Source: Dichetophora obliterata (taxonomy: Eukaryota > Arthropoda > Insecta > Diptera > Sciomyzidae). From it: 64,000 nt of DNA. This document shows, piece after piece, positions 1-9,462 of this stretch. The notes beneath the pieces are model-generated. The model saw only the letters and a list, made by a program, of their open reading frames with translations, did not search any database and was not told the origin of the DNA. How positions within the stretch are numbered: position 1 is the first letter of the stretch; each line of letters begins with the position of its first letter. The translations under genes and the position numbers were made by a program. The DNA is taken from NCBI GenBank assembly GCA_963920525.1, contig OY986440.1, forward strand, positions 19,254,068 through 19,318,067, in the 5' to 3' direction.

Positions 1-194
1 CACGGAAGAGGTTTTAGATAGGCCTCCACCCTTACCAAGGGTTGCGACATGTCATCACAACATTTAGCTAATTTGGTACCTTTGAACCCTCAAAGGGGCG
101 TTGGTCGACGCAATATTTCGGTCCCACGCTATGGAGCACCGTAGAATTAAGCCTACACGGCAGGTGTCTACGTAAAACACATTGGATTTCTGTA
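1..194. other. Degenerate repeat sequence, no gene
   Basis: No coding signal is visible. The stretch at 80-105 (ACCCTCAAAGGGGCGTTG) resembles pieces at 23030 and 35212 that lie in or near Helitron-like repeats. This is probably older repeat sequence that the Helitron starting at 195 inserted into. Confidence 0.3.
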
Positions 195-910
195 CTAGGT
201 GATATCCGGAACGATGCTGCCACGCCCCCTTGTCCAACCCCCATAAAATGTTATCAATAAAACTGTACGTGTAAATTTAGGTCGAATACTGAATTTCGAG
301 GCCATGAAACGATAATTTTAGCCATAAATTTTGATTCATGTTTTTTCACATAAATTATTTCCTAAATAACACTTTAGAAAAAATATATTTCACCAAAAAA
401 AAAATCAATAGGGAGTACCATTCCAGTTGTTTTGATGAAAAAAACTTTACTGGAAGAATTTTTGTTAATGAATGCTATGTCAAATGAAAGATAGTCAAAA
501 ATGCAATTTTCACGTGTTTTTTATTTTTTCAACAAGAACAACTTTTGAGTCAGTTTTTGACTAAAAAATCAATATTTTGGAACTTTTTAGAAAAAAGTGT
601 AAAAATATATACACCGACCTAACGGTACACTGTCAAGTGCTTTTATTGAGAAATGAAATATATTTGAAAACAGCGGAGATATTTGCAACGAAAGTCAAAA
701 CTTTGATTTTCATGTCGTTTTTTCTCATTCTTTGGTAACGATGTTTTATGAAAAAGTCGTTGTACCAATAATTTCTTTAATTTTTAAAATATGTCAATGC
801 ACTTAAATGCACTTAAAATAAATACCAAATTCGAGCGAAATCCGTCGAGCCGTTTAGATTTGTACAAAGGTCAAGCAAACAAACAAACAAATTAGTTTTA
901 TTAATATAGA
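195..910 (-). mobile_element. Non-autonomous Helitron (716 bp)
   Basis: Read on the minus strand the element begins with TC (TCTATATTAATAAAACTAAT, from 910) and ends with CACCTAG (at 195). The base before it is A (complement of T911) and the base after it is T (complement of A194), the A^T insertion preference of Helitrons. The 5' end followed by GTTTGTTTG runs and the CTAG|T 3' end are the usual ends of insect Helitrons. The 3' 110 bases align well with the 3' end of the copy ending at 49828. No Rep/helicase coding is seen, so it depends on an autonomous relative. Confidence 0.7.
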
Positions 911-1524
911 TTTGCGACGATATTTTTGCTAGAAGAAACTCTAACACAGGCACAAAACTTCTACTATTACATCGAATACATCGAGAAGTTTATTTTCAGC
1001 ACTGGAGTTTAACAACCAGAAGGTAGGTTATGTTTCACTTTTAACCATGCTGACGTCAGCAGATAAGTGGGTTGGTAATAAAGACGCTTGTAATTGAAAG
1101 GTTGTGGGTTTAAATTCAACAGCAGGCAAAACTTTTTTAACCCTTGATGTGCATCGTTAATCGAATCGACTAACAATGATTACATTTTTTGTGTTTTAAT
1201 AATATTTTTATTAAAAATACCCAATTAAAAAAAACAAATTAATGTAATTTTTGATTTGTTAAATATATAAAAAATTTAAAAAAAAAACCTTAACATTATT
1301 TCATATTAGTTCTGGTATTTTTGAGGTAAGTTTAATTAAAAGTTGGTATTAGTCGTTTTGACTAGCAAAGCTCTTACACATGGTTTTAAATAGCGATGTA
1401 CAGCCAGGGTTAGATTTAATACGAGTATGAATGTTATTTTATTAAGGAAATTATATAAAAAAAATTTCCATTTATTTGACACCAATAACATTCATACAAT
1501 GAATTTTTGAGTATAATCGTTACC
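911..1524. other. Non-coding; contains a decayed tRNA-like stretch
   Basis: No gene is visible. At about 1049-1127 the sequence has a box-B-like GGTTTAAATTC and a short pairing of GCTG (1050) with CAGC (1124), the pattern of a decayed tRNA or tRNA-derived SINE head. Its box A is poor. The rest is AT-rich with A and T runs. Confidence 0.3.
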
Positions 1525-1528
1525 TTAA

Positions 1529-2267
1529 GGCAGTATTCTAGTTTAGAGACCCTATGTTATTTCGGGCCTCTTTTGACGATCGCTAAAAAAGAACAAATTA
1601 ATATTTTTACAATCCATTTCTTTACAATTTATGTATTCATATCTTAAGAGTTTACAAAAAAATTATGGTGATGTAGAGTTGGGGGGGGGGGGGGGAAGAA
1701 ATACCATGTTCATCTTGACACGATTTCAAACCTCGTGTGATATTTTTATTGGAACCCCCAGAAGAGTGACAGAGTGTAGATGCAGGTGTGTACGAGATAG
1801 ATAACCCCCTGCTCACAAATCAATAAAAATGCTAAAATTTTGTAATTTTGTTCATATGCTTACCTTCGGACACTGTACTAAAAATGAGCGTGGTCACCTT
1901 ATAGTTACGCCCACTTTACAAAGGATAAGAGTGGAGTGAAGCAAAGTGCGCCAGGTATAACCTGAATTGAGCTGAAATTTTGGCAGTCGATTGGTTTTGA
2001 GTACGAAATGGTTTAAGGAAAAAAAACGTGTTACCGAACCTCTTTTATTGCCCACAAATTCATAAAAATTTTTTATTTCTGACTGTATTGGTCGTATTAA
2101 ACTAAAATTTAGTAATTTATTTTCTATTTTTTGTGTGTTGTATGGGAATCTTCAGAAGGGTGGCAGATAGAGCGTAGGTGTGTTTAGAAGTTAAGAAGTT
2201 TCACTTATACTTGAGCTTATTGCACTTTTTTTATTTTTTTTCGATTTAGCTACACTAGAATACTGCC
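1529..2267. mobile_element. TTAA-flanked terminal-inverted-repeat element (739 bp)
   Basis: The left end GGCAGTATTCTAGTTTAG and the right end (reverse complement GGCAGTATTCTAGTGTAG) match at 17 of 18 bases. Both ends abut TTAA (1525-1528 and 2268-2271), the target duplication of piggyBac- and Kolobok-type transposons. There is no transposase reading frame, so this is a non-autonomous copy. It carries a run of 15 G at 1681-1695. Part of the interior (1975-2040) recurs inverted at 4240-4305. Confidence 0.75.
1681..1695. repeat. Poly-G tract (15 G)
   Basis: A pure run of 15 G inside the TTAA-flanked element. The length may be affected by sequencing or polishing error. Confidence 0.9.
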
Positions 2268-2271
2268 TTAA

Positions 2272-3246
2272 GCAAAAATACATTTTAGCAATGCCTAAAA
2301 TTTCCGCTCACACTATGTTATTCCATCTCTTATAGTTTAGGTTTTATTTAAGAAATATTCTTTCAATGCTCATATTTCTTCCTACTATAAATCATTTAAA
2401 AAATTATCAAAATCGGTTGGGAAACACGGGAGAAAATGGTACCGAACTATTTCGTCTACGCCTATTTATACATATATATTTAATTATTTAGTTAGAAATT
2501 TAAATTTTTTTTTTCGTAAAATTTGTAAAATCATTGGGAAGGCAATATAACTTTGAAACTTTATGCATTTAAGTCAAAAATGTATCATCAGCTTAACTTG
2601 AGATGTTTGCCACCACCGTGCTAGAAGTGCTGCGAAAGGGTTAAGGAAACAAAAACTGAAACCAAAATCATTCAACAGCAAAACTGTTGTATTACTATGA
2701 TTGAAAATGTTGAAACGCACACCAGCGCACACACTCACACACAGATGTATGTATATGTCTGATAGCTTCAGACACAATGCTTTGAATTTTTTGCTATACA
2801 GCGCATTTTGGTTCATTCGTTAAGCACTTTCAGAATATAGAGTGTATTATAAATGTCAAATTAAACGTGCCAACACACACAACAGCAAAAAACGAACATC
2901 ATCATCATCGTCATTATCAATATCACTGCATAATTGCAATGCCGAAATTCAAGTGCACGCGCCTTAATTAATCTTGTTTTTTTTGTCTTTTGCTTGTCGC
3001 TGGAACCAGAAACCACTGTTTTAATCTCGACAAATTTTCGTTAGTTTTCTACACCGAAAATTTTCAATTGTCATATAACAGTATCGATTTGTAATATTTT
3101 CAAAATTACACTCAATTCAAAAGATTGGAAAAAGGATCATCTTTATGTAAACATCGAAGGTATGAAATTTATTTATAACATATTGTTAGACAACAACAAA
3201 CATATTATTATTTTCAATTATTCTTTTACTCTTATTTTGTTTCAGT
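2272..3246. other. Non-coding, apparently single-copy
   Basis: No exon or transposon signature was found. Short CA-rich (2717-2745) and ATC-rich (2898-2925) stretches are present. The longest open frame, on the minus strand at 2574-2816, has low-complexity composition and no recognisable domain. Confidence 0.4.
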
Positions 3247-3250
3247 TTAA

Positions 3251-3988
3251 GGGAGGGTTCTCCTGGATTTTTTTGGATTTGGCCGAAAAACAAGCAAAAT
3301 TTGAGAATGGTTTGTGGGAAAATGAAAAGACATACGAACTTATGCTTTTGAACTTTCATTCGTGGTTTATTGACGAGTAAAAAAAAAAAAGATATTTGAA
3401 AAATTCAAAATGGCGGCTTGAAAATGGCGGATCTCGTCGACCTCTGCGCGCAAAACATCGACCTCCCGCGGACAGTGTGGGGCCTCAGGTAGTGAACTGA
3501 AATGAGAAATGTATAAAATTTATTAAAATTGATAACATTTCATATGCCTGGAACCTAACTTCAATTAAGTTTGGTAAAAAAAACCAATTTTATGGACTTT
3601 TAAAAAAAAAATTGAAATTTTTTGCTTTTTTTTTACTTAGATCTCGTTTAAAAATTATAAATAAACAATTTTTTATGCCAATGTTAGGTTCCAGGCGTAC
3701 AAAAAAGTATATACTTTCAAACATTCTTTAAATGAAGGAAATCGGATCAATAGAACAAGCCCTGTGCTGTCCGTTAGATTAGAAAACATGGTTCCGAGAA
3801 AAACGCGTTTAAAGTTTTTAGAAAGTTGGTACGCGCGCGTGACATGGGTACGTTTGACACGCTCTAGCTCGAGAAATACGCGTCGTATTGAAATATCCCT
3901 TGGCACAAACATTCTACATATATGTAACTTTCATTTTATGTAAAAAAAAAAAATGGATTTTTTCAAAAAAATCCAGGAGAACCTTCCC
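3251..3988. mobile_element. TTAA-flanked inverted-repeat element (738 bp)
   Basis: The ends GGGAGGGTTCTCCTGGATTT and, reverse complemented, GGGAAGGTTCTCCTGGATTT match at 19 of 20 bases. TTAA lies outside both (3247-3250 and 3989-3992). There is no transposase. The end shares its grammar (GGG-AGGTTCT) and an internal CCGAAAAACA block with the element at 48294-50368, and an ACGCGTTTAAA-TTTTTA block (3799) with sequence at 31191. This suggests one superfamily of TTAA-targeting elements in this genome. Confidence 0.75.
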
Positions 3989-3992
3989 TTAA

Positions 3993-4430
3993 CCTTTTTT
4001 TTTCTTACAAAAAACTACTTTCTGGTCCTTAAATAACATATAGAACACTAGATATAGACCCGGCGCTCTTCGGTTCACTACACGCTTATCCACTGAAAAG
4101 TAGGCGTAACTAAAAGGAGGCAACGCCCATTTTTAATTGCAGTTGCCAACAGTAACCATACAAACTAATTAACAACATTTTAGTTTAATACGACCCAAAC
4201 CGTTTGAAAAATAGCATATCTATTGTTGTATGGGAGTTAAAAGAAGGTTTGGCGACAGTTTCCTAAGCCATCTCACACTCGAAACAAATCGACTGCCAAC
4301 GTTTAGCTCAATCGATCCAGTAGTTTTGGAGTCTATAGCCATCACAAAGACACACAGACATAGAAAAAGGCAGTATTTTCAATTTTATTTAGCTAATAAT
4401 CTCTTTTTTATAAGAGAATCTGGAGGCAAT
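3993..4430. repeat. Degenerate dispersed repeat
   Basis: No gene. The block 4240-4305, read on the minus strand, aligns with 1975-2040 (TTGGCAGTCGATTTGTTTCG against TTGGCAGTCGATTGGTTTTG). The phrases around 4085-4135 (GGCGTAACT, CAACGCCCATTT) recall the Helitron-like interiors near 1900 and 49030. It is probably an old inverted fragment of such an element. Confidence 0.4.
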
Positions 4431-4647
4431 CCCTTACAATGTAACATATCTGACTGTCTCAACCTGGCGAGGGCAGCATAATCTTTGTGAAATCGCCTCA
4501 AGTCGACTCAAACGTTCACGTGGAGATTCCTGGGCAACGTCAAAACTGGCAACCGTTAGTTTGGCGGCTAATCTGAGCGGCGGGCCCTCCTAGGCTTAAA
4601 ATAGGTTGTGCTTCGGGTTTGAAGCCCACCCGTAAAAACCCATTTCA

Positions 4648-5680
4648 ATGAAAACTAATAAGAATAGAAGAAAACTAATCCCCAAATCTGATGACGACTT
4701 CCGCAAACGAAAAACTGATAATGATTTACGGATATGCACCTGGAATGTCCGAACTCTTAATTGGGAAGGTGCCTCTATCCAACTGACTGATGTCTTGGAA
4801 AGATACAAAGCTGGTATCACTGCTATCCAAGAAATGCGATGGAAGGGACAGGGTTGCATGCGGCATGCACGCTGTGATATCTACTACAGCGGCCATGCGG
4901 AGAAGCACGAGTTTGGATGCGGATTTGTAGTTGGCAAGAGACTACGGCCCCACGTCCTGCGATTCACACCTGTGAACGAACGACTTGCCATAATCCGCAT
5001 CAAGGTTCAATTTTTTAATATAAGCCTAATATGTGCGCACGCTCCGACAGAAGACAAGGACGGTGAGATCAAGGAAATTTTCTATGAGCGCCTTGAAAAT
5101 GCTTACGAGCACTGCCCCCGTCACGACGTAAAAATCGTGCTTGGCGACTTCAACGCTAAGGTGGGAAAGGAAAATATTTTTGGTCCAACAGTCGGAAAGT
5201 TCAGCCTCCACGACAACACCTCCGATAACGGAATGAGGCTGATTGACTTCGCCGCAGCACGAAACATGGTCGTAAGTAGCACTAGATTCAAGCATCTCAA
5301 TATTCATTAAGCCACCTGGTTAAAAAACCAAAAATCAAATTGATCACGTTTTGATTGACGGAAGGCACTCTTCCATTGTATTGGATGTTCGCACGATCCG
5401 TGGTGCAAACATTGACTCTGATCACTATCTTGTTGCAGCCAAGATCCGTGCACCTCTGTGCGCACCTAAGAATACTCGCAACCCTACACAGATAAAGCTA
5501 GACGTCGGCAAGCTGCAATCGAAACAGACAGCCGATGCTTTCGCCACTCGACTCTCACTCCTGCTTCAAAGCACTCCTCCAATCGATGATATATGCGCGC
5601 AGTGGACACACATTTCCAACTCCATGCGTGCGGCTGCTGAAGAGGTGATTGGCTACCACCGCCCTCGCCGAAACCAGTAG
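4648..5680 (+). pseudogene. RTE-like endonuclease (AP-endonuclease family), broken
   Basis: Exonuclease-endonuclease-phosphatase domain of the retrotransposon. Visible catalytic motifs are CTWNVRTL (residues ~30-37), IQEMRW with the metal-binding Glu, HAPTEDKD, LGDFNAKVG with Asp and Asn, and, in the second piece, DSDHYLVAA with the final Asp-His pair. The frame is broken near 5307. Compared with the copy at 58228-58275, about a dozen bases around CACCTGG are missing, turning LNILKATW into LNIH-stop. It resumes at about 5310 and reaches an in-frame TAG at 5678. ATG 4648 is used because it follows the leader and precedes the first catalytic motif closely. Confidence 0.85.
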
Positions 5681-7341
5681 TACGACCAGGAGTGTCGCGA
5701 CGCCACTTTAGAGAAAGACGCCGCCTACGAAGCCACCCTGCAGTCGGTTGTAACGCGCGCTGCTAAGGAGCGATACAAAGAAAAGAGGAGGGAAGAGAGA
5801 CGTATTTTCAGGCGGAAAAAAAGAGGGGCAGAAAAGCGCGAGCAGGAGAAGATTGAGATGAATGAGGTGACAGGAATGAGGCCCGAAAATTTTTTGAAAA
5901 AATAAGACGCCTTGCCGATGGTTTTAAAACCGGGGCCTCTTCCTGCAAGGATGAAAACGGGAATCTAGTGACAGATGTCCAGAGTACACTGACGTTATGG
6001 AGGGAACACTTCTCTAAGCTTCTAAATGGCGACGCTGACAACAATCCCGTTAATAAAGATGATATTCCGGAAACCCCAATTTCGGATGACAGCGTCGAGG
6101 TTCCGCTGCCCGACTATGATGAAGTTCTCACAGCTATAGCTCGGCTTAAAACTAACAAAGCCGCGGGAGCTGATGGCTTACCTGCTGAGCTGTTTAAGAA
6201 CGGAGGCGAAGCTCTACTTAAATGCATCCACGAGTTCCTATGCAGAATATGGTCGGAAGAATGCATTCGGAACGATTGGAATCTCAGTGTGCTCTGCCCA
6301 ATCCACAAGAAAGGCGATCCCACAATCTGTGCCAATTACCGTAGGATAAACCTTCTTAATATCGCATATACGGTCCTGTCGAGCGTTTTATGTGAAAGAT
6401 TGAAGCCCATTGTAAACGAACTTATCGAACCTTATCAGTGTGGCTTCAGACCTGGAAAGTCCACCATCGACCAGATTTTCACGCTACGACAAATCTTGGA
6501 GAAGACTCCAGAAAAACAAGTAGACACCCACCATTTTTTTGTCGACTACAAAGCCGCCTTCGACAGCCCAATAAGGAAGCACCTGTACTCCACCATGTCT
6601 GAATTTGGTATTCCAGCAAAACTAATAAGACTTTGCAGGATGACACTGAGCAACACCAGCAGCGCAATTAAAATCGGGAAGGACCTCTCCCCACCATTTA
6701 TTACCAAACGAGGTTTCAGACAAGGTGATTCCTTATCGTGCGACTTTGTCAACCTAATGATGGAAAAGATCATCCGAGCTGCTGATTTGAGACGTAGTGG
6801 CACAATATTCTACAAGAGTGTTATGCTGCTTGCGTATGCTGATGACATCGATATCATTAGCCATAATACGCCCGAAGTCAGTGAAGCATTTTCCAGATTA
6901 GAAAAAGAGTTAAGTCGAATGGGTCTGGCAGTGAATGCAGATAAGACGAAATACATGGTGTCAACAAACAAACAGTCCCAGCGTCTTGGAACCCACGTTA
7001 CCGTTGACAATACCTCATTCGAGGTTGTGAAGGACTTCGTTTATCTGGGATCCAGCATTAACTCAACCAACGACATCAGCATTGAGATCAAACGAAGAAT
7101 AACTCTTGCCAACAGGTGTTACTTTGGGCTCAGTAGGCAATTGAGAAGCAGAGCCCTCTCTCGACGAACGAAAATCACGCTCTATAAATCGCTCATCATG
7201 CCCGTCCTACTTTATGCATCACAAACCTGGACGCTAAGCAGTTTAGATGAAAAGACTTTAGGAGCATTCGAGAGAAAGATTCTTCGTAAGATCTACGGGC
7301 TGCGTCAATGGCGAGTACCGAATACGGTGGAATGATGAACT
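5681..7341 (+). pseudogene. RTE-like reverse transcriptase, broken
   Basis: The basic linker 5681-5967 (Arg/Lys/Glu-rich, frameshifted near 5900) joins endonuclease to reverse transcriptase. The longest open piece, 5968-7335, is 455 residues and contains the fingers motif LKTNKAAGADGLPAELFKNG, the Asp-bearing DYKAAFDS, GFRQGDSLS and the catalytic YADDIDI. These are the canonical motifs of a non-LTR reverse transcriptase. The frame shifts again near 7305, and the real frame would continue RWNDELYELYAD across the Tc1 insertion at 7341. The piece between reverse transcriptase and tail shows no RNase H domain, as expected for RTE-type elements. Confidence 0.88.
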
Positions 7342-7342
7342 A

Positions 7343-7565
7343 CAGTGTCAGACAAAACTAAAGCACGAAACTTACCTTTTAAGCATTTCATGAAATAAAA
7401 TTTTAAAATAAGCTTTGAACTAATTGCCTTCTATTGAACCTAAACAAATATACATTTAAGGTAATAAATCAAACAAAAATTAACAAAATATTTCATTTAA
7501 AACAAAAATATTAAAACAAATATAGGATTATTACTAAAACTTCTGCGACAAAACTAAAGCACATG
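7343..7565. repeat. Tc1 left IR/DR arm
   Basis: Left arm of the Tc1 element. The outer transposase-binding repeat is at 7343-7368 and the inner direct repeat GACAAAACTAAAGCAC at 7547-7562. The outer and inner repeats are in the same direction, ~196 bp apart. Confidence 0.85.
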
Positions 7566-7770
7566 ACATGGAAACACATGAAAAACTTAGTTTTTGCTAG
7601 TATTTGGTGTATATTTTAACACTGGGTATTAATATTTATCCATTGTTTTTTAACACAGCTTGACATCTGCGAGGCATCGACTCTATTAAGGTATTTAAAA
7701 CGTCTTTTGAAATACTTTTCCATGCCAATCCCGCTTGTGTGAAGAGAGAGTCCTTTCCCTTACAGTTTTC

Positions 7771-8615
7771 TCTTTAAATTTTCCTATCTACAATTTCCCA
7801 TAGATTCTCTTTGGGATTGAGATCAGGCGATTGAGTGGGCCAATCCAACACATCAATTTTGCTTTCAGCAAACCATTCCTTCACACATTTGGCAGTGAGT
7901 TTGGGATCATGCTGAAAGATCCACTTCAACGGCATTTCTTCTTGCGCATGAGTTAACATAACATTTTCGAGAATATTCTTGTATATGAATCGATCCATTA
8001 TGCCGTTGATCTTATGAATTGGGCCGATCCCATGACCGGAAAAACATTTCCAGACCATGACGTTACCGCCGCCATGTTTCACAGAACCTGTAGAGTAACG
8101 TGGATTTAGGCGCTGCCCTTTTGGCCTGTGTACTAGCTTTAATCCGTCAGAGCCTTTGATGTTAAACTTTGACTCATCTGAAAATAGTATGGTTCGCCAT
8201 TTCGTAACAGTCCAGTTTACATGGGCTCTTGCAAAATCAATTCGTGCTCGACGATTTGTTTTTAGAAATAAATGGCTTTTTCACGATCCTGTATGATTGC
8301 AAGCCGCCGTCCACAGCTCGTCGTTGCATGGATCTAAGTGAAATATTCAAATGCAATTTATATTGAATAGATCTCGCTGGTATGAATGGATCTTTTTTTA
8401 TTGTCCGAATAATTGCCTGGTCCTCACGTTTGGTTGTCTTTCATCACCTTCATGTGATGGAACTAAGGAACCAGTCGAACGAAAACGACTTATAGTTCGG
8501 GATATTACACAAAGGTGAACACAACATTTTTTGGAATGCTTGTCACTGATTCGCCTTTTTTGAATTCGTTTAAAATCTTTTCTCTGAATGTAGCAGAATA
8601 CTTATTGCTAGCCAT
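7771..8615 (-). pseudogene. Tc1 transposase (DD34E type), broken
   Basis: Cut-and-paste transposase. A start is plausible at 8615 (MASNKYSATFREKI, the N-terminal DNA-binding helix region), but the frame hits a stop after ~37 codons and shifts again upstream of the catalytic core. An open stretch from ~8200 to 7774 carries the first catalytic Asp in LFSDESKF, then KHGGGNVMVWKCFSG, the second Asp in FQHDPKLTAK and the Glu in SPDLNPKENLW. The usual FQ-DNDPKH motif has lost two residues and the His, so the Asp-Glu spacing is 32 rather than 34. The C-terminus is frameshifted after VDRKI. Confidence 0.88.
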
Positions 8616-8807
8616 TTAATTAATTTTTTGTTTAATACATAGTCTAACCCAGATAAATGATCACCAACGACCGAATTAATAGTAAAATTTGTTCAAGAGA
8701 TGTTATTTAGATTCACAAATAAGTGGTTTTTATTCAAACGGTACTTTAACTACTTATTGTTGTTTCTTATTGTTAGAAATGAAGTCAAACTCTGAGTGAC
8801 TGAGAAC

Positions 8808-9027
8808 ATGTGCTTTAGTTTTGTCGCCCCAAATTTCCGTGTGTTGTAACAGTCTTGTAAAAAAAATTTTATTTGCAATAAATAATTGCTTTTTGACGGT
8901 TTTTATGAACCAATCGGATATTTTTACATAAGTAATAATATAAAAAAACATGGAAATACAATATTTTAACTCTTATGGAATAAAATGCTAACTACATGGG
9001 TTCGTGCTTTAGTTATGTCCGACACTG
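8808..9027. repeat. Tc1 right IR/DR arm
   Basis: Right arm of the Tc1 element. The inner repeat is at 8810-8825 (GTGCTTTAGTTTTGTC) and the outer at ~9003-9027, ~195 bp apart. The arm is inverted relative to the left arm, and the sequence between the repeats has diverged from the left arm. Confidence 0.85.
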
Positions 9028-9029
9028 TA

Positions 9030-9323
9030 TATGAGCTGTACGCTGACATCGACATAGTCAAGCGCATTAAAATCGAGCGGCTTCGCTGGCTTGGTCATGT
9101 TCAGCGCATGAAAGACGATGCTCCAATGAAGAAAACATTCGATTCTGTACCCAGCGGCGGTCAACGCAGAAGAGGACGACCGCATCTTCGTTGGAAAGAC
9201 CAAGTAGAGGACAACCTGACGAAGCTTGGAATTTCCAACTGGCGCCAGCAAGTGAAATACAGAAATGGCTGGCGCAAATTCTTAGATGAGCCCAAGACCG
9301 ACACACGGTTGTGCGCCAACTAA
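9030..9323 (+). pseudogene. RTE-like reverse transcriptase C-terminal tail (copy 1)
   Basis: Continuation of the retrotransposon after the Tc1 insertion. The frame reads YELYADIDIVKRIKIERLRW, then GHVQRMKDDA, a basic RRRGRPHLRWKDQVEDN block and a stop at 9321 after TRLCAN. Tails like this (RWLGHVxRM, GRRxxGRPxxRW) are widespread in insect RTE-like reverse transcriptases and probably bind nucleic acid. It aligns with 60340-60577 and 62314-62352 of copy 2. Only the part from 9030 belongs to the RTE; the first 45 bases of the open frame (from 8985) are Tc1 sequence. Confidence 0.8.
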
Positions 9324-9462
9324 GTAAGTAAAAATGACTCAATATAAGAATAGAATACTATAAAAATTAGAAATTATATAATAAGAAGGTTTTATTATAA
9401 CTACAGAGTTATGCATTGCTGTTTGGTGTTATTGGACCATTTCTAAAACACTAACATATTCA

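Larger units (their letters stand above)
7343..9027 (-). mobile_element. Tc1-type transposon with IR/DR ends (1685 bp)
   Basis: The ends are CAGTGTCAGACAAAACTAAA at 7343 and, reverse complemented, CAGTGTCGGACATAACTAAA at 9027, flanked by TA on both sides (7341-7342, 9028-9029). Each end has a second inner copy of GACAAAACTAAAGCAC: left at 7547, ~196 bp inward, and right at 8810-8825, ~195 bp inward. This is the IR/DR layout of the Sleeping Beauty, Minos and Paris type. It sits inside the RTE reverse-transcriptase tail. Removing the element and one TA restores the RTE reading GAA CTA TAT GAG. The transposase is broken. Confidence 0.92.
4430..9335 (+). mobile_element. RTE-like non-LTR retrotransposon, copy 1, split by a Tc1 element
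   Basis: One retrotransposon copy with 5' leader (to about 4647), endonuclease (4648-5680), linker, reverse transcriptase (5968-7335) and C-terminal tail resuming at 9030-9323. It ends near TAAGTAAGTAA, a short tandem tail of the kind seen in RTE-clade elements. It mobilises by target-primed reverse transcription: the endonuclease nicks DNA and the reverse transcriptase copies the RNA at the nick. Several stops and frameshifts make it inactive. The left boundary is a guess. A second copy lies at about 57590-62352. The RTE clade call is by motif style only. Confidence 0.8.
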
